DNA of 64,000 bases from Archivesica marissinica (GCA_014843695.1 CM026391.1:33671445-33735444), one strand, 5' to 3'. Shown: positions 1-9,391, numbered from the stretch's first letter. Numbers and translations: made by a program. Notes: generated by a model from the sequence alone, not told the origin.

Positions 1-388
1 AAATGCATAGAAAAATAATTATATTTCAAAGAAGAGATTCGAATTTGTATCCAAGTGTGACTGACAAGACCAATTATGTAACCTTTCCAACATCACACAG
101 TCAGTATTGACGTCGGTAAAGCGAGGCTAAGCTGAACACATGTTTGAAATGTGTCACGTTTTGACTGCAGTACATTACTACTATATTGTTGAGACGTTTA
201 ACATTTAAGTTTATTTTGCGTGAAATATATACATTTATATCGTTAGATTTTAAAATATTTTATAGCAATATTTTATTATTATAACCACAAAGTTAGAGTA
301 TATATATATATCGCAATACATAATATAAGCAAGTCAAACTGAAGATAATTATCAGTCAGTTAACCTTATGTAATTACTTTCCTCTAGT
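1..388. other. Non-coding AT-rich flank, no gene seen
   Basis: No open frame of convincing length, no splice-bounded exon and no tandem repeat is visible. The stretch is AT-rich with a short TA run near 300-311. It ends where the inverted terminal repeat of the MITE-like element begins. Confidence 0.5.
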
Positions 389-902
389 CAGTTAAAGCGA
401 CATTACATCGCAAAATCAAATAAAATGCATGTTTATCACGTATGAATGCATTACTACTACACATTCTTCTGAATACATTCGAACACCAACATTGCATCAA
501 TAAACTGTGTGTTTGTGGTATACAAACTTTCAAAATTTAAAGTAGGATTTCATATAGCGACCATCCATGTTCCTGAATTGACGTCTGTTTGTCATCGGAG
601 TCAATACTAAACGCGAGATAACGTCGTTTAGTCATAATTTAACTAAGAATAGGCACAACTATGAGATATAACGGTAAATATGTACAATAAAACATGCTAT
701 GCAAGATGCACGAGTTATATTACGCATGGATGTTGACCATATTTATATTATTTTGTTATGTCAACAAGCCGCGTATACGACGTTTGTTTATTAGTTGATA
801 TAGTTTTTTTAGGCAAATATTTGGTGAACAATTATACCATATAATAGGAAATTACATTCTGTAGAAATTTGCGTTTACACTGATGTAGTGTCGCTTTAAC
901 TG
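389..902. mobile_element. MITE-like non-autonomous element with inverted terminal repeats
   Basis: The left end (389-410) begins CAGTTAAAGCGACA. The right end (881-902) is its reverse complement at about 20 of 22 positions and ends TGTCGCTTTAACTG. The 514-bp interior is AT-rich and has no transposase-like reading frame. Size, inverted ends and lack of coding capacity fit a miniature inverted-repeat element mobilised in trans. A target-site duplication is not clear: TA occurs near both ends (385-386 and 903-904) but not flush with the left end. The superfamily cannot be named from this copy alone, and a chance or older inverted duplication remains possible. Confidence 0.55.
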
Positions 903-1100
903 TATCTAATAACTATCATCTGAATACTATAGATTAACTGATAACCATGGTGATAATGAAATACAGTTAAAATGAATGGTGCAACACAAGACGTCACGGT
1001 TTATAATTACATCTACGTCATACGCCGGAGATGCTAAATACAGTCAAACCTCTGCTAAACATCACCTCCCAATACTTACATTGTTATTACTCTCGCAACG
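903..1100. other. Unique non-coding spacer
   Basis: Short unique sequence between the MITE-like element and the first minisatellite. The small open frame that begins near 976 runs into the repeat and shows no protein-like features. Confidence 0.4.
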
Positions 1101-1474
1101 TTGCGCACCTTCCGGTCTACTGCGGTTACAGTTGCCCTTGATTTATGTTGCGCACCTTCCGGTCTACTGCGGTTACAGTTGCCCTTGATTTATGTTGCGC
1201 ACCTTCCGGTCTACTGCGGTTACAGTTGCCCTTGATTTATGTTGCGCACCATCCGGTCTACTGCGGTTACAGTTGCCCTTGATGTTTGTTGCGCACCTTC
1301 CGGTCTACTGCGGTTACAGTTGCCCTTGATGCGCACCTTCCGGTCTACTGCGGTTACAGTTGCCCTTGATTTATGTTGCGCACCTTCCGGTCTACTGCGG
1401 TTACAGTTGCCCTTGATTTATGTTGCGCACCTTCCGGTCTACTGCGGTTACAGTTGCCCTTGATTTATGTTGCT
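1101..1474 (+). repeat. 47-bp minisatellite, about 8 copies
   Basis: Copies start with GCGCACCTTCCGG at 1103, 1150, 1197, 1244, 1291, 1331, 1378 and 1425. The spacing is exactly 47 bp except for one 40-bp unit at 1291-1330 that lacks 7 bases. Copies are nearly identical and GC-richer than the surroundings. Open frames across it (70-124 codons) are by-products of the repeat. Confidence 0.95.
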
Positions 1475-1563
1475 TTACGTAAAATGAAACGAAACGACGT
1501 AAATGCAGATTTAACACAACGTGTGTACCAATGTTGGTCATTTACAGTCTTTAAACATTCACA

Positions 1564-1608
1564 AGTGTGTGTGTTTTACGTTTATTTATTTATCGTCGCT
1601 ACCGGTTA
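1564..1608 (-). mobile_element. SINE 3'-end fragment (same family as the 10.1-10.4 kb SINE)
   Basis: This stretch carries GTGTTTTACGTTTATTTATT followed by GTCGCTACCGGTT, the same words that form the 3' tail of the SINE at 10112-10403, in the same orientation. Only the tail is present. The 30-bp array begins immediately after it. This may be a truncated insertion or a remnant left when the array expanded. Confidence 0.7.
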
Positions 1609-1611
1609 CTG

Positions 1612-2519
1612 TATGTGGACGCGTTTGTTCTGTTTAAGGTGTATGTGGACGCGTTTGTTCTGTTTAAGGTGTATGTGGACGCGTTTGTTCTGTTTAAGGT
1701 GTATGTGGAAGCGTTTGTTCTGTTTAAGATGTATGTGGATGCGTTAGGTCTGTTTAAGGTGCATGTGGACGCGTTTGTTCTGTTTAAGGTGCATGTGGAC
1801 GCGTTTGTTCTGTTTAAGGTGCATGTGGACGCGTTTGTTCTGTTTAAGGTGAATGTGGACGCGTTTGTTCTGTTTAAGGTGCATGTGGACGAGTTTGTTC
1901 TGTTTAAGGTGCATGTGGACGAGTTTGTTCTGTTTAAGGTGTATGTGGACGAGTTTGTTCTGTTTAAGGTGTATGTGGACGCGTTTGTTCTGTTTAAGGT
2001 GTATGTGGAAGCGTTCGTTCTGTTTAAAATGTATGTGGATGCGTTAGGTCTGTTTAAGGTGCATGTGGACGCTTTTGTTCTGTTTAAGGTGCATGTGGAC
2101 GCGTTAGGTCTGTTTAAGGTGCATGTGGACGCGTTTGTTCTGTTTAAGGTGTATGTGGACGCGTTTGTTCTGTTTAAGGTGCATGTGGACGCATTAGGTC
2201 TGTTTAAGGTGCATGTGGACGCGTTTGTTCTGTTTAAGGTGTATGTGGACGCGTTTGTTCTGTTTAAGGTGCAGGTGGACGCGTTTGTTCTGTTTAAGGT
2301 GTATGTGGACGCGTTAGGTCTGTTTAAGGTGCATGTGGACGCGTTTGTTCTGTTTAAGGTGCATGCGGACGCGTTAGGTCTGTTTAAGGTGCATGTGGAC
2401 GCGTTAGGTCTGTTTAAGGTGTATGTGGACGCGTTTGTTCTGCTTAAGGTGTATGTGGACGAGTTTGGTCTGCTTAAGGTGTATGTGGACGAGTTTGGTC
2501 TGCATAAGGTGTATGTGGA
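1612..2519 (+). repeat. 30-bp minisatellite, about 30 copies
   Basis: Strictly 30-bp periodic, with key words ATGTGGACGCG and TTTGTTCTGTTTAAGGT. Variants swap TTTGTT for TTAGGT, GCG for GAG, and TAT for CAT. Because 30 is divisible by three, one forward frame stays open for 321 codons (1567-2532) as a run of VYVDAFVLFK decapeptides, and parts of other frames are open too. The common unit variants change amino acids (FV/LG, A/E, Y/H). No unique domain, signal peptide or conserved flank accompanies the frame, so I treat it as non-coding repeat. Confidence 0.93.
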
Positions 2520-3104
2520 TTATATTTGGTGATGTATTATGTAGACACAACTATACTATAGGTTATATTTGGTGATGTATTATGTAAACACAACTATACT
2601 ATAGGTTATATTTGGTGATGCATTATGAAGACACAACTATACTATAGGTTATATTTGGTGATGTATTATGTAAACACAACTATACTATAGGTTATATTTG
2701 GTGATGTATTATGTAAACACAACTATACTATAGGTTATATTTGGTGATGTATTATGTAAACACAACTATACTATAGGTTATATTTGGTGATGTATTATGA
2801 AAACACAACTATACTATAGGTTATATTTGGTGATGCATTATGAAGACACAACTATACTATAGGTTATATTTGGTGATGTATTATGTAAACACAACTATAC
2901 TATAGGTTATATTTGGTGATGTATTATGTAGACACAACTATACTATAGGTTATATTTGGTGATGTATTATGTAGACACAACTATACTATAGGTTATATTT
3001 GGTGATGTATTATGTAGACACAACTATACTATAGGTTATATTTGGTGATGTATTATGTAGACACAACTATACTATAGGTTATATTTGGTGATGTATTATG
3101 TAGA
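2520..3104 (+). repeat. 43-bp minisatellite, about 13 copies
   Basis: The unit contains GGTTATATTTGGTGATG and ACACAACTATACTATA at a 43-bp period. It abuts the 30-bp array with no spacer, the junction being GTATGTGGAT|TATATTTGG. Copies differ mainly at GTAGACAC, GTAAACAC or GAAGACAC. Every frame has stops. Confidence 0.95.
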
Positions 3105-3620
3105 CGTTTGAATAAACTTTCTGTTCTGTGAAAATAAATAAAAATAAATAAATGTTTGCCACCCATCTTTAAGGACTACAAGCTTGGTCTCCTCTTGATC
3201 TATTCAGTAATGCATGCAACCGGTTGTGAGAGGTCACATAAGGACACATACTAATCTCTGCCATTCATTTGGACGAACATTACATACAGGTGTGACTGTA
3301 AATAAACTAGAGCGTGTCAACGATGTGTTCATTTATTCTATATTAATACCGCTACGTTTAGTGGTTGTATGCACGAGCAACTCGTCAAATAGTGGAAGGT
3401 TACAACTTACATCATCCGTGATTGGTCAATGTGTTCACACTTCCAGGGGAACTAACACCGGAAAGTAAACACTGCTTTAAAACCGGGGAATTTGGACAAA
3501 CTATGCGTAACCAACGAAGTCCGTTTCCTAGGGTACGTATAAATAAACATGTTTATCTAGATTGTGTGATTCAAACAACAAACGACAGTAAATAAAACAT
3601 ATTTAACTTACATCATATAT
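3105..3620. other. Unique non-coding interval
   Basis: No recognisable exon. An 84-codon frame at 3214-3468 has no protein-like pattern I recognise. A TATA-like word (TATAAATA, about 3538-3545) follows a short GC-richer stretch, but no transcript start or coding exon can be linked to it. Confidence 0.4.
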
Positions 3621-3845
3621 ACATGTGTCAGATGAAGTTCCTAACACAGGTAGGCTATACTAGTTAAGCAGATATATATATATATACATGTGTCAGATGA
3701 AGTTCCTAACACAGGTAGGCTATACTAGTTAAGCAGATATATATATATATACATGTGTCAGATGAAGTTCCTAACACAGGTAGGCTATACTAGTTAAGCA
3801 GATATATATATATACATGTGTCAGATGAAGTTCCTAACACACGTG
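3621..3845 (+). repeat. 65-bp tandem repeat, 3-4 copies
   Basis: ACATGTGTCAGATGAAG recurs at 3621, 3686, 3751 and 3814, giving periods of 65, 65 and 63 bp. Each unit ends in a (TA)n tract whose length change accounts for the 2-bp difference. The last copy is truncated. Confidence 0.95.
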
Positions 3846-3863
3846 TGTGTGTTTAAAATTTAA

Positions 3864-4253
3864 ATTAACATGATAAATATATCCATGTTCATAAAGGCAT
3901 TAACATGATAAATATATCCATGTTCATAAAGGCATTAACATGATAAATATATCCATGTTCATAAAGGCATTAACATGATAAATATATCCATGTTCATAAA
4001 GGCATTAACATGATAAATATATCCATGTTCATAAAGGCATTAACATGATAAATATATCCATGTTCATAAAGGCATTAACATGATAAATATATCCATGTTC
4101 ATAAAGGCATTAACATGATAAATATATCCATGTTCATAAAGGCATTAACATGATAAATATATCCATGTTCATAAAGGCATTAACATGATAAATATATCCA
4201 TGTTCATAAAGGCATTAACATGATAAATATATCCATGTTCATAAAGGCATTAA
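3864..4253 (+). repeat. 35-bp minisatellite, about 11 copies
   Basis: Eleven nearly identical 35-bp units carrying ATTAACATGATAAATATATC and CATGTTCATAAAGGC. The homogeneity suggests recent expansion or gene conversion. Stops fall in each frame. Confidence 0.97.
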
Positions 4254-4321
4254 AACTGACGTGGCTATGAAGACTACCAGGAGATGGAAGTTGGATAGGC
4301 AGAGCTACTAAAAAACTGGAA

Positions 4322-6060
4322 ATGCAAAAATTATACCATTGTGGTAAACATTATTTTGAAACATTATCAAAAGATACAAGCAACATGTTTTGGAAAGACA
4401 CTGTTGGTGCATTTGCTGACTTTATTGAAAGCATTCCAGTGGATAAGGAATGCATAAGCATTATGCCATTATTTTATAATCATAACATTGTAATTGGTAC
4501 AAACAGTGTCTTTTTAAAGTCATGGTTTTATTCAGGAGTCCATTATATATATATCCACAGGAGTCCATTATATATATATCCACAGGAGCCCATTATATAT
4601 ATATCCACAGGAGCCCATTATATATATATCCACAGGAGTCCATTATATATATATATCCACAGGAGCCCATTATATATATATATCCACAGGAGCCCATTAT
4701 ATATATATATCCACAGGAGCCCATTATATATATATCCACAGGAGCCCATTATATATATATCCACAGGAGCCCATTATATATATCCACAGGAGCCCATTAT
4801 ATATATATCCACAGGAGCCCATTATATTATATCCACAGGAGCCCATTATATATATATCCACAGGAGCCCATTATATATATATCCACAGGAGCCCATTATA
4901 TATATATCCACAGGAGCCCATTATATATATATATCCACAGGAGCCCATTATATATATATCCACAGGAGCCCATTATATATATATCCACAGGAGTCCATTA
5001 TATATATATCCACAGGAGCCCATTATATATATATCCACAGGAGCCCATTATATATATATATCCACAGGAGCCCATTATATATATATCCACAGGAGCCCAT
5101 TATATATATATCCACAGGAGCCCATTATATATATATATCCACAGGAGCCCATTATATATATCCACAGGAGCCCATTATATAATATCCACAGGAGTCCATT
5201 ATATATATATCCACAGGAGCCCATTATATATATATCCACAGGAGCCCATTATATATATATCCACAGGAGTCCATTATATATATATATCCACAGGAGCCCA
5301 TTATATATATATATCCACAGGAGCCCATTATATATATATCCACAGGAGCCCATTATATATATATCCACAGGAGCCCATTATATATATATCCACAGGAGCC
5401 CATTATATATATCCACAGGAGCCCATTATATATATATCCACAGGAGCCCATTATATATATATCCACAGGAGCCCATTATATATATCCACAGGAGCCCATT
5501 ATATATATATCCACAGGAGTCCATTATATATATATCCACAGGAGTCCATTATATATATATCCACAGGAGCCCATTATATATATATCCACAGGAGCCCATT
5601 ATATATATATATCCACAGGAGCCCATTATATATATATCCACAGGAGCCCATTATATATATATCCACAGGAGCCCATTATATATATCCACAGGAGCCCATT
5701 ATATATATATCCACAGGAGCCCATTATATATATATCCACAGGAGCCCATTATATATATATCCACAGGAGCCCATTATATATATCCACAGGAGCCCATTAT
5801 ATATATATCCACAGGAGCCCATTATATATATCCACAGGAGCCCATTATATATATATCCACAGGAGCCCATTATATATATATCCACAGGAGCCCATTATAT
5901 ATATATCCACAGGAGCCCATTATATATATATCCACTGATTTATTAAAAGCTGATGGTAGCTTTTTAACAATAAATGAATTTAAGGAAACGTACAACCCTA
6001 AACACAAATTATGTACATTTTCAAAGTGTTCTAAATTCAGTAAAAGAAGTAATAAAAAAG
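4322..6060 (+). pseudogene. LINE ORF2 fragment interrupted by the 25-bp array
   Basis: Residues before the array (M at 4322 to GVHYI near 4552) and after it (STDLLKADG, 5929-5961) would be contiguous in an intact LINE protein, where a KGI.YI.DLL-like stretch is usual. The frame then ends at a TAA near 6063, while the protein-like sequence continues in another frame. That shows a frameshift near 6010 in addition to the repeat expansion. No functional product is expected. Confidence 0.75.
4537..5937 (+). repeat. About 25-bp AT-rich minisatellite inside the LINE relic, about 57 copies
   Basis: The unit is CCACAGGAGCCCATTA followed by a (TA)n tract. Length varies from 23 to 27 bp because the TA tract slips. 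The first units carry GGAGTCCATT, which is the LINE-coding version (Gly-Val-His). Most later units carry GGAGCCCATT. Forward frames of 286 and 474 codons across it are periodic artefacts (repeated YIYPQEPII and IHRSPLY). Confidence 0.96.
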
Positions 6061-6639
6061 TATAACTTGAGATCGAACGAAATTGTAAAACCGTGAGACC
6101 AAGTATAATAGCCTCAATCGCAGTACTGTTAAGCCAAGTAGTCAAACTAAATGTCTACAGAAGCTTAGTATAACATTTAATATACAGCAATGGAAGCAAT
6201 GTTACATTCAGTATAAAAAAGGATTCTAAAATACAGTGGTTTCAAACAAGGATTTTACACAGAATTCTAGGAACTAACGAGTTATTATATAAACTTTTTG
6301 TAAAATGAAACAATAGAACATTTATTCTGGGGTTGCAATATAACTAGGAAATTGATAACGGATTTGTTAACCAAAAGTAAAGATTTCTGCTGTCCATTAA
6401 ATGAAAGTATAATGATTTTTGGATATATAAATCCATGTGCAAATGCTGAGGCAAAATATTTGATCATAATCGTTTTGAAAATGTATATATATATAATAAA
6501 TGTAAAATGTTAAATTGCCCTCTTACTTTAGTAGGAGCAAAACGATTCATATTATATCATTACAATTTAAGCAAAGAAATGGCAATTATTTGTCAAACAC
6601 TGGAGAACTTCAAAAGAACATGGGAAACAATGCATGCAT

Positions 6640-6693
6640 TTATGCCAGAGCTGTTGTGTTAGATATAACAGAGTTGTTGTGTTAGATATAACA
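6640..6693 (+). repeat. Short direct duplication
   Basis: A run containing GTTGTGTTAGATATAACA occurs twice in a row, just after the last LINE-like codons. It may mark the old LINE 3' end. Only two copies are present. Confidence 0.7.
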
Positions 6694-7173
6694 CATTTTC
6701 ATTTGTCCTATCTGTACAACGTTGGTCAATATATATACACATTTATATACCACATAAAAATTATATTGAATTAAAAAAATAATTGGTATGAGCTTTCATG
6801 AATGATGCACAAGGAAGCGGCTTTTATATTAGCTTTACAAAATAAATACTGACAGAAGTAGATAAGACAGGCAGGTGGGTATGCATGTCTGTATTATTTT
6901 TTATTTCGTTATACACAAATTTGTGTCTTTTCAATATGTAAAATAGTTCGTGCCACATCGACCCCATTTAAAATATAAATGTAACTATGCACCATTATAA
7001 AACGAGTCCATACATTGTTGATACGTATATATAAAGCGAGTAAGGCTACTAGGGGATACGCTCCGACCCCTACTAGTCACTGGACTGAGCAAATAAATGG
7101 GGTTCCCCAATATTTTGGGGGCCCGAAATGTGAACAAAAACTCTTTCAGCGCCGAATAAATTCAAAGCAATGT
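6694..7173. other. Unique AT-rich interval
   Basis: No gene is recognised. It probably includes the untranslated 3' end of the LINE relic. A short GC-richer stretch near 7050-7170 precedes the foldback element, and a 76-codon frame (7015-7245) running into the hairpin is not protein-like. Confidence 0.4.
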
Positions 7174-7242
7174 GCAAACAACATAGATCCAGATCAGCAG
7201 CGCGGCATAACGGCGCGTCTCATCGGGATCTATGTTGTTTGC
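7174..7242. mobile_element. 69-bp foldback (perfect 17-bp stem) element
   Basis: The left arm GCAAACAACATAGATCC (7174-7190) is the exact reverse complement of the right arm GGATCTATGTTGTTTGC (7226-7242). The 35-base loop is GC-rich and itself partly self-complementary (GCGCGG and GGCGCG words). A perfect stem in otherwise AT-rich DNA fits a small foldback transposable element or the end of one. I have an impression that similar GATCCAGATCAG-type foldbacks are common in bivalve genomes, which a search would settle. Confidence 0.6.
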
Positions 7243-7292
7243 TAGTCGGATAGGTGCTTCAGTTCCACTGTCTGAAGAGCAATCATCATATA

Positions 7293-7336
7293 CCCTGATC
7301 AGACGCCACGTTCTGTTCTGTTCTGTCTGATCGGGG
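7293..7336. other. Second inverted repeat, 12-bp arms
   Basis: CCCTGATCAGAC (7293-7304) pairs with GTCTGATCGGGG (7325-7336) with one mismatch. The 20-base loop contains a (TTCTG)n run. It shares the GATCAG word with the neighbouring foldback and may be the other half of the same degraded element. Confidence 0.5.
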
Positions 7337-7644
7337 TCTCGGCTTTAATGCAAAGGCGCTTTTATTCGACATTGGCGGTGAGAGTTAAATAGTCTTTATT
7401 ATCATTAGTATTAAAACATGTATTTACTTACTTACTAATAGTTACATGAATATCTTATCAGTGGCACTTGCGACTTACCGTGTACCGGACATGGGAATTA
7501 GACCATCCATGGAACAGTATGGAGCATTCTTTCAATTCAAACTTTATTTATTAGGAATATTTCTTAATTTATAGAGGGTGACCTAATTAGCTCTAACCTA
7601 ATCCTCCTTATGGGTTTATTGTCGCAGTTTTAATAGTTTTTTGG
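7337..7644. other. Non-coding interval with a possible reversed SINE tail
   Basis: No exon is seen. AAACTTTATTTATTAGG near 7540-7556 is the reverse complement of the tail word of the SINE at 7645-7876, so a truncated antisense SINE may lie here. The evidence is only one short A/T-rich word. Confidence 0.3.
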
Positions 7645-7876
7645 CTGTCCGATTAGCGCAGTGGTTAGCGCGCTCGCTTCTCACCAATGTAACCCGGGCT
7701 CGATCCTCGACTTCCGAGAAGTATGTGAGATAGTACGGTGGTCGCCAGATCGGTTTCCTCCCACACGAGTGACCACATTTACGATTTCATCCGCGTCAAC
7801 GAGAGTGATTAATATAAGTTGTTAGAACTTGCTTCGCAATCGTTGTAAAATAAATAAAGTTTAAACTTTTAAAAAA
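7645..7876 (+). mobile_element. tRNA-derived SINE
   Basis: The 5' head contains an RNA polymerase III A box (TTAGCGCAGTGGTTAGCG) and, about 35 bases later, a B box (GGGCTCGATCC), so it derives from a tRNA. A body follows with GGTTTCCTCCCACACGAG. The 3' end is A/T-rich with AAAATAAATAAAGTTT. The layout (tRNA head, conserved body, short-repeat tail) defines a SINE. It ends about 190 bp before the IL-17 exon acceptor, so it lies upstream of that gene or within its intron. Target-site duplications are not obvious. Confidence 0.85.
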
Positions 7877-8044
7877 GAAATGAATTGTAGACTGTAAGAC
7901 ACGCCTATACTATATCAACGACACGTTGCCTAACACTGTGAATGCGCATGCCCGTAACTTCGAGTGCGCATGTTAGCTGCCAAATGCAATGCAAAAATGT
8001 CATATTTAGACTTGGTTACTATACTGTTATTAATGAAACTTTAT

Positions 8045-8064
8045 TTTAATATTTTATGTTTCAG
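8045..8064 (+). promoter_or_regulatory. Predicted 3' splice site of IL-17 gene 1, exon 2
   Basis: A T-rich tract ending TATGTTTCAG puts the AG at 8063-8064, directly before the codon TGC. The first in-frame ATG (8056) overlaps the acceptor, so it is unlikely to be the true start. A preceding exon supplying the initiator Met and most of the signal peptide is expected. I could not locate that exon in 7340-8044. Confidence 0.65.
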
Positions 8065-8634
8065 TGCTTTGTGCCTATCATTGCCATGGCAACATCCCAA
8101 ACGATTACAGCGTTTGCTTGCACGGAACCAGACAACGTGGCTCTTGAAATTGCAAGTGCCTTGTACGATCTATATACGGACGATGTGCTTGGCAATTTCT
8201 CCATGAACATCGTGCAGTGTCAGCCCAGTAATAGTATTGTTAGAGATAGTCAAACGATACCTCATCAGTGTGGTAGCAGTCAATCGCCGACAGCATCTTG
8301 CGTTATCCCGACATACGGCGGACCTGTAACTAGTAACGCTGGAGCATTTGAACATGCAAAGTGTAGCTGGAGCTACGTAATAGACTATGACGAAAACAGG
8401 ATCCCGGAACGGTTGGCAAAGGCTGCGTGCACCTGTTTGCATTGTCACAGAGGATCGTGTCGACCGGTACATTCATATATACCAATTCTAAGAAAAGAGT
8501 GCAATCAAATAACTGGAAAATTTGTGTTCAGAAAATACATTGTAGAATTGCCGGTTGGGTGTGTCTGTGTTAGAGGGCGGAGTACGGCTGAGGGACAAGT
8601 GTTCAGACATCGTCAAATCAGAATGCAAGAGTGA
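8065..8634 (+). CDS. Interleukin-17-like cytokine, terminal exon (5' part missing)
   Basis: Predicted secreted cystine-knot cytokine of the IL-17 family, which signals through IL-17 receptors in innate immunity. Numbering from the ATG at 8056, the domain is at residues 103-172: CSW (C103, W105), DYDENRIP, then ACTCLHC (C125, C127, C130), CRPV (C135), IPILRKEC (C149) and VELPVGCVCV (C169, C171). This spacing of W, R.P, A.C.C..C, P[VI] and VGC.C is the IL-17 signature. Residues before C22 (..TITAFA) look like the end of a signal peptide. N47-F-S is a possible glycosylation site. A 2-exon layout is usual in molluscan IL-17 genes. The stop TGA (8632-8634) lies inside the first unit of a 10-bp array, so the natural C-terminus may have been altered. 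The frame is intact. Confidence is high for the family and moderate for the exon start. Confidence 0.88.
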   Translation, partial: CFVPIIAMATSQTITAFACTEPDNVALEIASALYDLYTDDVLGNFSMNIVQCQPSNSIVRDSQTIPHQCGSSQSPTASCVIPTYGGPVTSNAGAFEHAKCSWSYVIDYDENRIPERLAKAACTCLHCHRGSCRPVHSYIPILRKECNQITGKFVFRKYIVELPVGCVCVRGRSTAEGQVFRHRQIRMQE

Positions 8635-9391
8635 GCTAGAGTGAGTTAGAGTGAGTTATAGTGAGCTAGAATGAGTTATAGTGAGTTATAGTGAGTTAGA
8701 ATGAGTTATTGTGAATTAGAATGAGTTATAGTAAGTTAGAATGAGTTATAGTGAGATAGAATGAGCTATAGTGAGTTAGAATGAGTCATAGTGAGATAGA
8801 ATGAGCTATAGTGAGATAGAATGAGCTATAGTAAGTTAGAATGAGATATAGTGAGTTATAGTGAGCTGGAATGAGTTGGAGTGAGTTAGAGTGAGCTATA
8901 GTGAGTTATAGTGAGCTAGAGTGAGTTATAGTGAGTTAGAATGAGTTATACTGAGATATACTGAGTTCTAGTGAGCTAGAGTGAGTTAGAATGAGTTAGA
9001 TTGAGTTCTAGTGAGCTAGAGTGAGTTAGAGTGAGTTCTATTGAGTTAGAATGAGTTAGAGTGAGTTCTAGTGAGTTATAGTGAGTTCTACTGAATTAGG
9101 TAGAGCTAGAGTGAATTAGAGTGAGTTCTAGTGAGTTAAAGTGAGTTCTACTGAATTCGGTTGAGCTAGAGTGAGTTAGAATGAGTTAGAGTGAGTTCTA
9201 GTGAGCTAGAATGAGTTAGAGTGAGTTCTAGTGAGTTAGAGTGAGTTCTACTGAATTAGGTAGAGCTAGAGTGAGTTATAGTGAGTTCTACTGAATTAGG
9301 TAGAACTAGAGTGAGTTATAGTGAGTTCTATTGAATTAGGTAGAGCTAGAGTGAGTTATAGTGAGTTCTACTGAATTAGGTAGAGGTAGAG
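8631..9391 (+). repeat. 10-bp minisatellite, about 76 copies, starting at the IL-17 stop codon
   Basis: Units of GTGAGTTAGA and its variants (GTGAGCTAGA, ATGAGTTATA, GTGAGTTCTA) run in strict 10-bp register from 8631. The preceding ten bases, GAATGCAAGA (8621-8630), are coding and agree with the unit at 6 of 10 positions. The array occupies the position of the gene's 3' untranslated region. Most units contain GTGAGT, the consensus 5' splice-site hexamer. Confidence 0.96.
9241..9391 (+). repeat. 40-bp higher-order repeat within the 10-bp array
   Basis: The 3' part of the array has a super-unit of four 10-mers: GTGAGTTCTA, CTGAATTAGG, TAGAGCTAGA, GTGAGTTATA. It repeats at 9241, 9281, 9321 and 9361. 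Related but less regular versions appear from about 9081. Confidence 0.9.

Larger units (their letters stand above)
4300..6655 (+). mobile_element. Degenerate LINE (non-LTR retrotransposon) ORF2 C-terminus, split by a minisatellite
   Basis: This is the 3' part of a reverse-transcriptase-type ORF2. Before the array (4322-4540) the frame reads FWKDTVGAFADFIE, then MPLFYNHNIVIGT and LKSWFYSGVHYI. After it (from about 5929) come STDLLKADGSFLTINEFKETY, then in shifted frames SVLNSVKEVIKKYNLRSNE, IQWFQTRILHRILGTNELLY, ETIEHLFWGCN and FILYHYNLSKEM. This order (FWKD.. / PL.YN..I / K.W...G..YI.DLL...G.F.....F...Y / ..QWFQ.RILHRIL.TN.. / .ETIEHLFW.C) is typical of the region after the RT domain in invertebrate LINEs. 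At least two frameshifts, several stops and the 1.4-kb array make it inactive. The endonuclease and RT core are absent. I cannot assign a clade. Confidence 0.85.

Noticed and set aside
1567..2532. 321-codon frame of VYVDAFVLFK decapeptides as a repeat protein
   Set aside because: A 30-bp period keeps frames open automatically, other frames are partly open, unit variants change residues freely, and there is no unique domain or conserved flank.
3484..3545. NF-kB-like word GGGGAATTTG followed by a TATA-like box as a promoter
   Set aside because: The kB consensus is incomplete and no exon follows. The downstream sequence is tandem repeat.
7645..7720. Functional tRNA gene
   Set aside because: Pol III boxes are present but the cloverleaf does not close, and a SINE body follows directly.
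8056..8064. ATG at 8056 as the true start of IL-17 gene 1
   Set aside because: It overlaps a good splice acceptor (TATGTTTCAG), and the sequence after it lacks a full signal peptide. A 5' exon is more likely.
7964..8206. 80-codon frame with a hydrophobic stretch (DLVTILLLMKLYF) as IL-17 exon 1
   Set aside because: It overlaps the intron acceptor in another frame and has no GT donor that would join it to the IL-17 frame.
8170..8472. 100-codon minus-strand frame opposite IL-17 gene 1
   Set aside because: It is the shadow of the IL-17 exon, which has clear family motifs on the plus strand.
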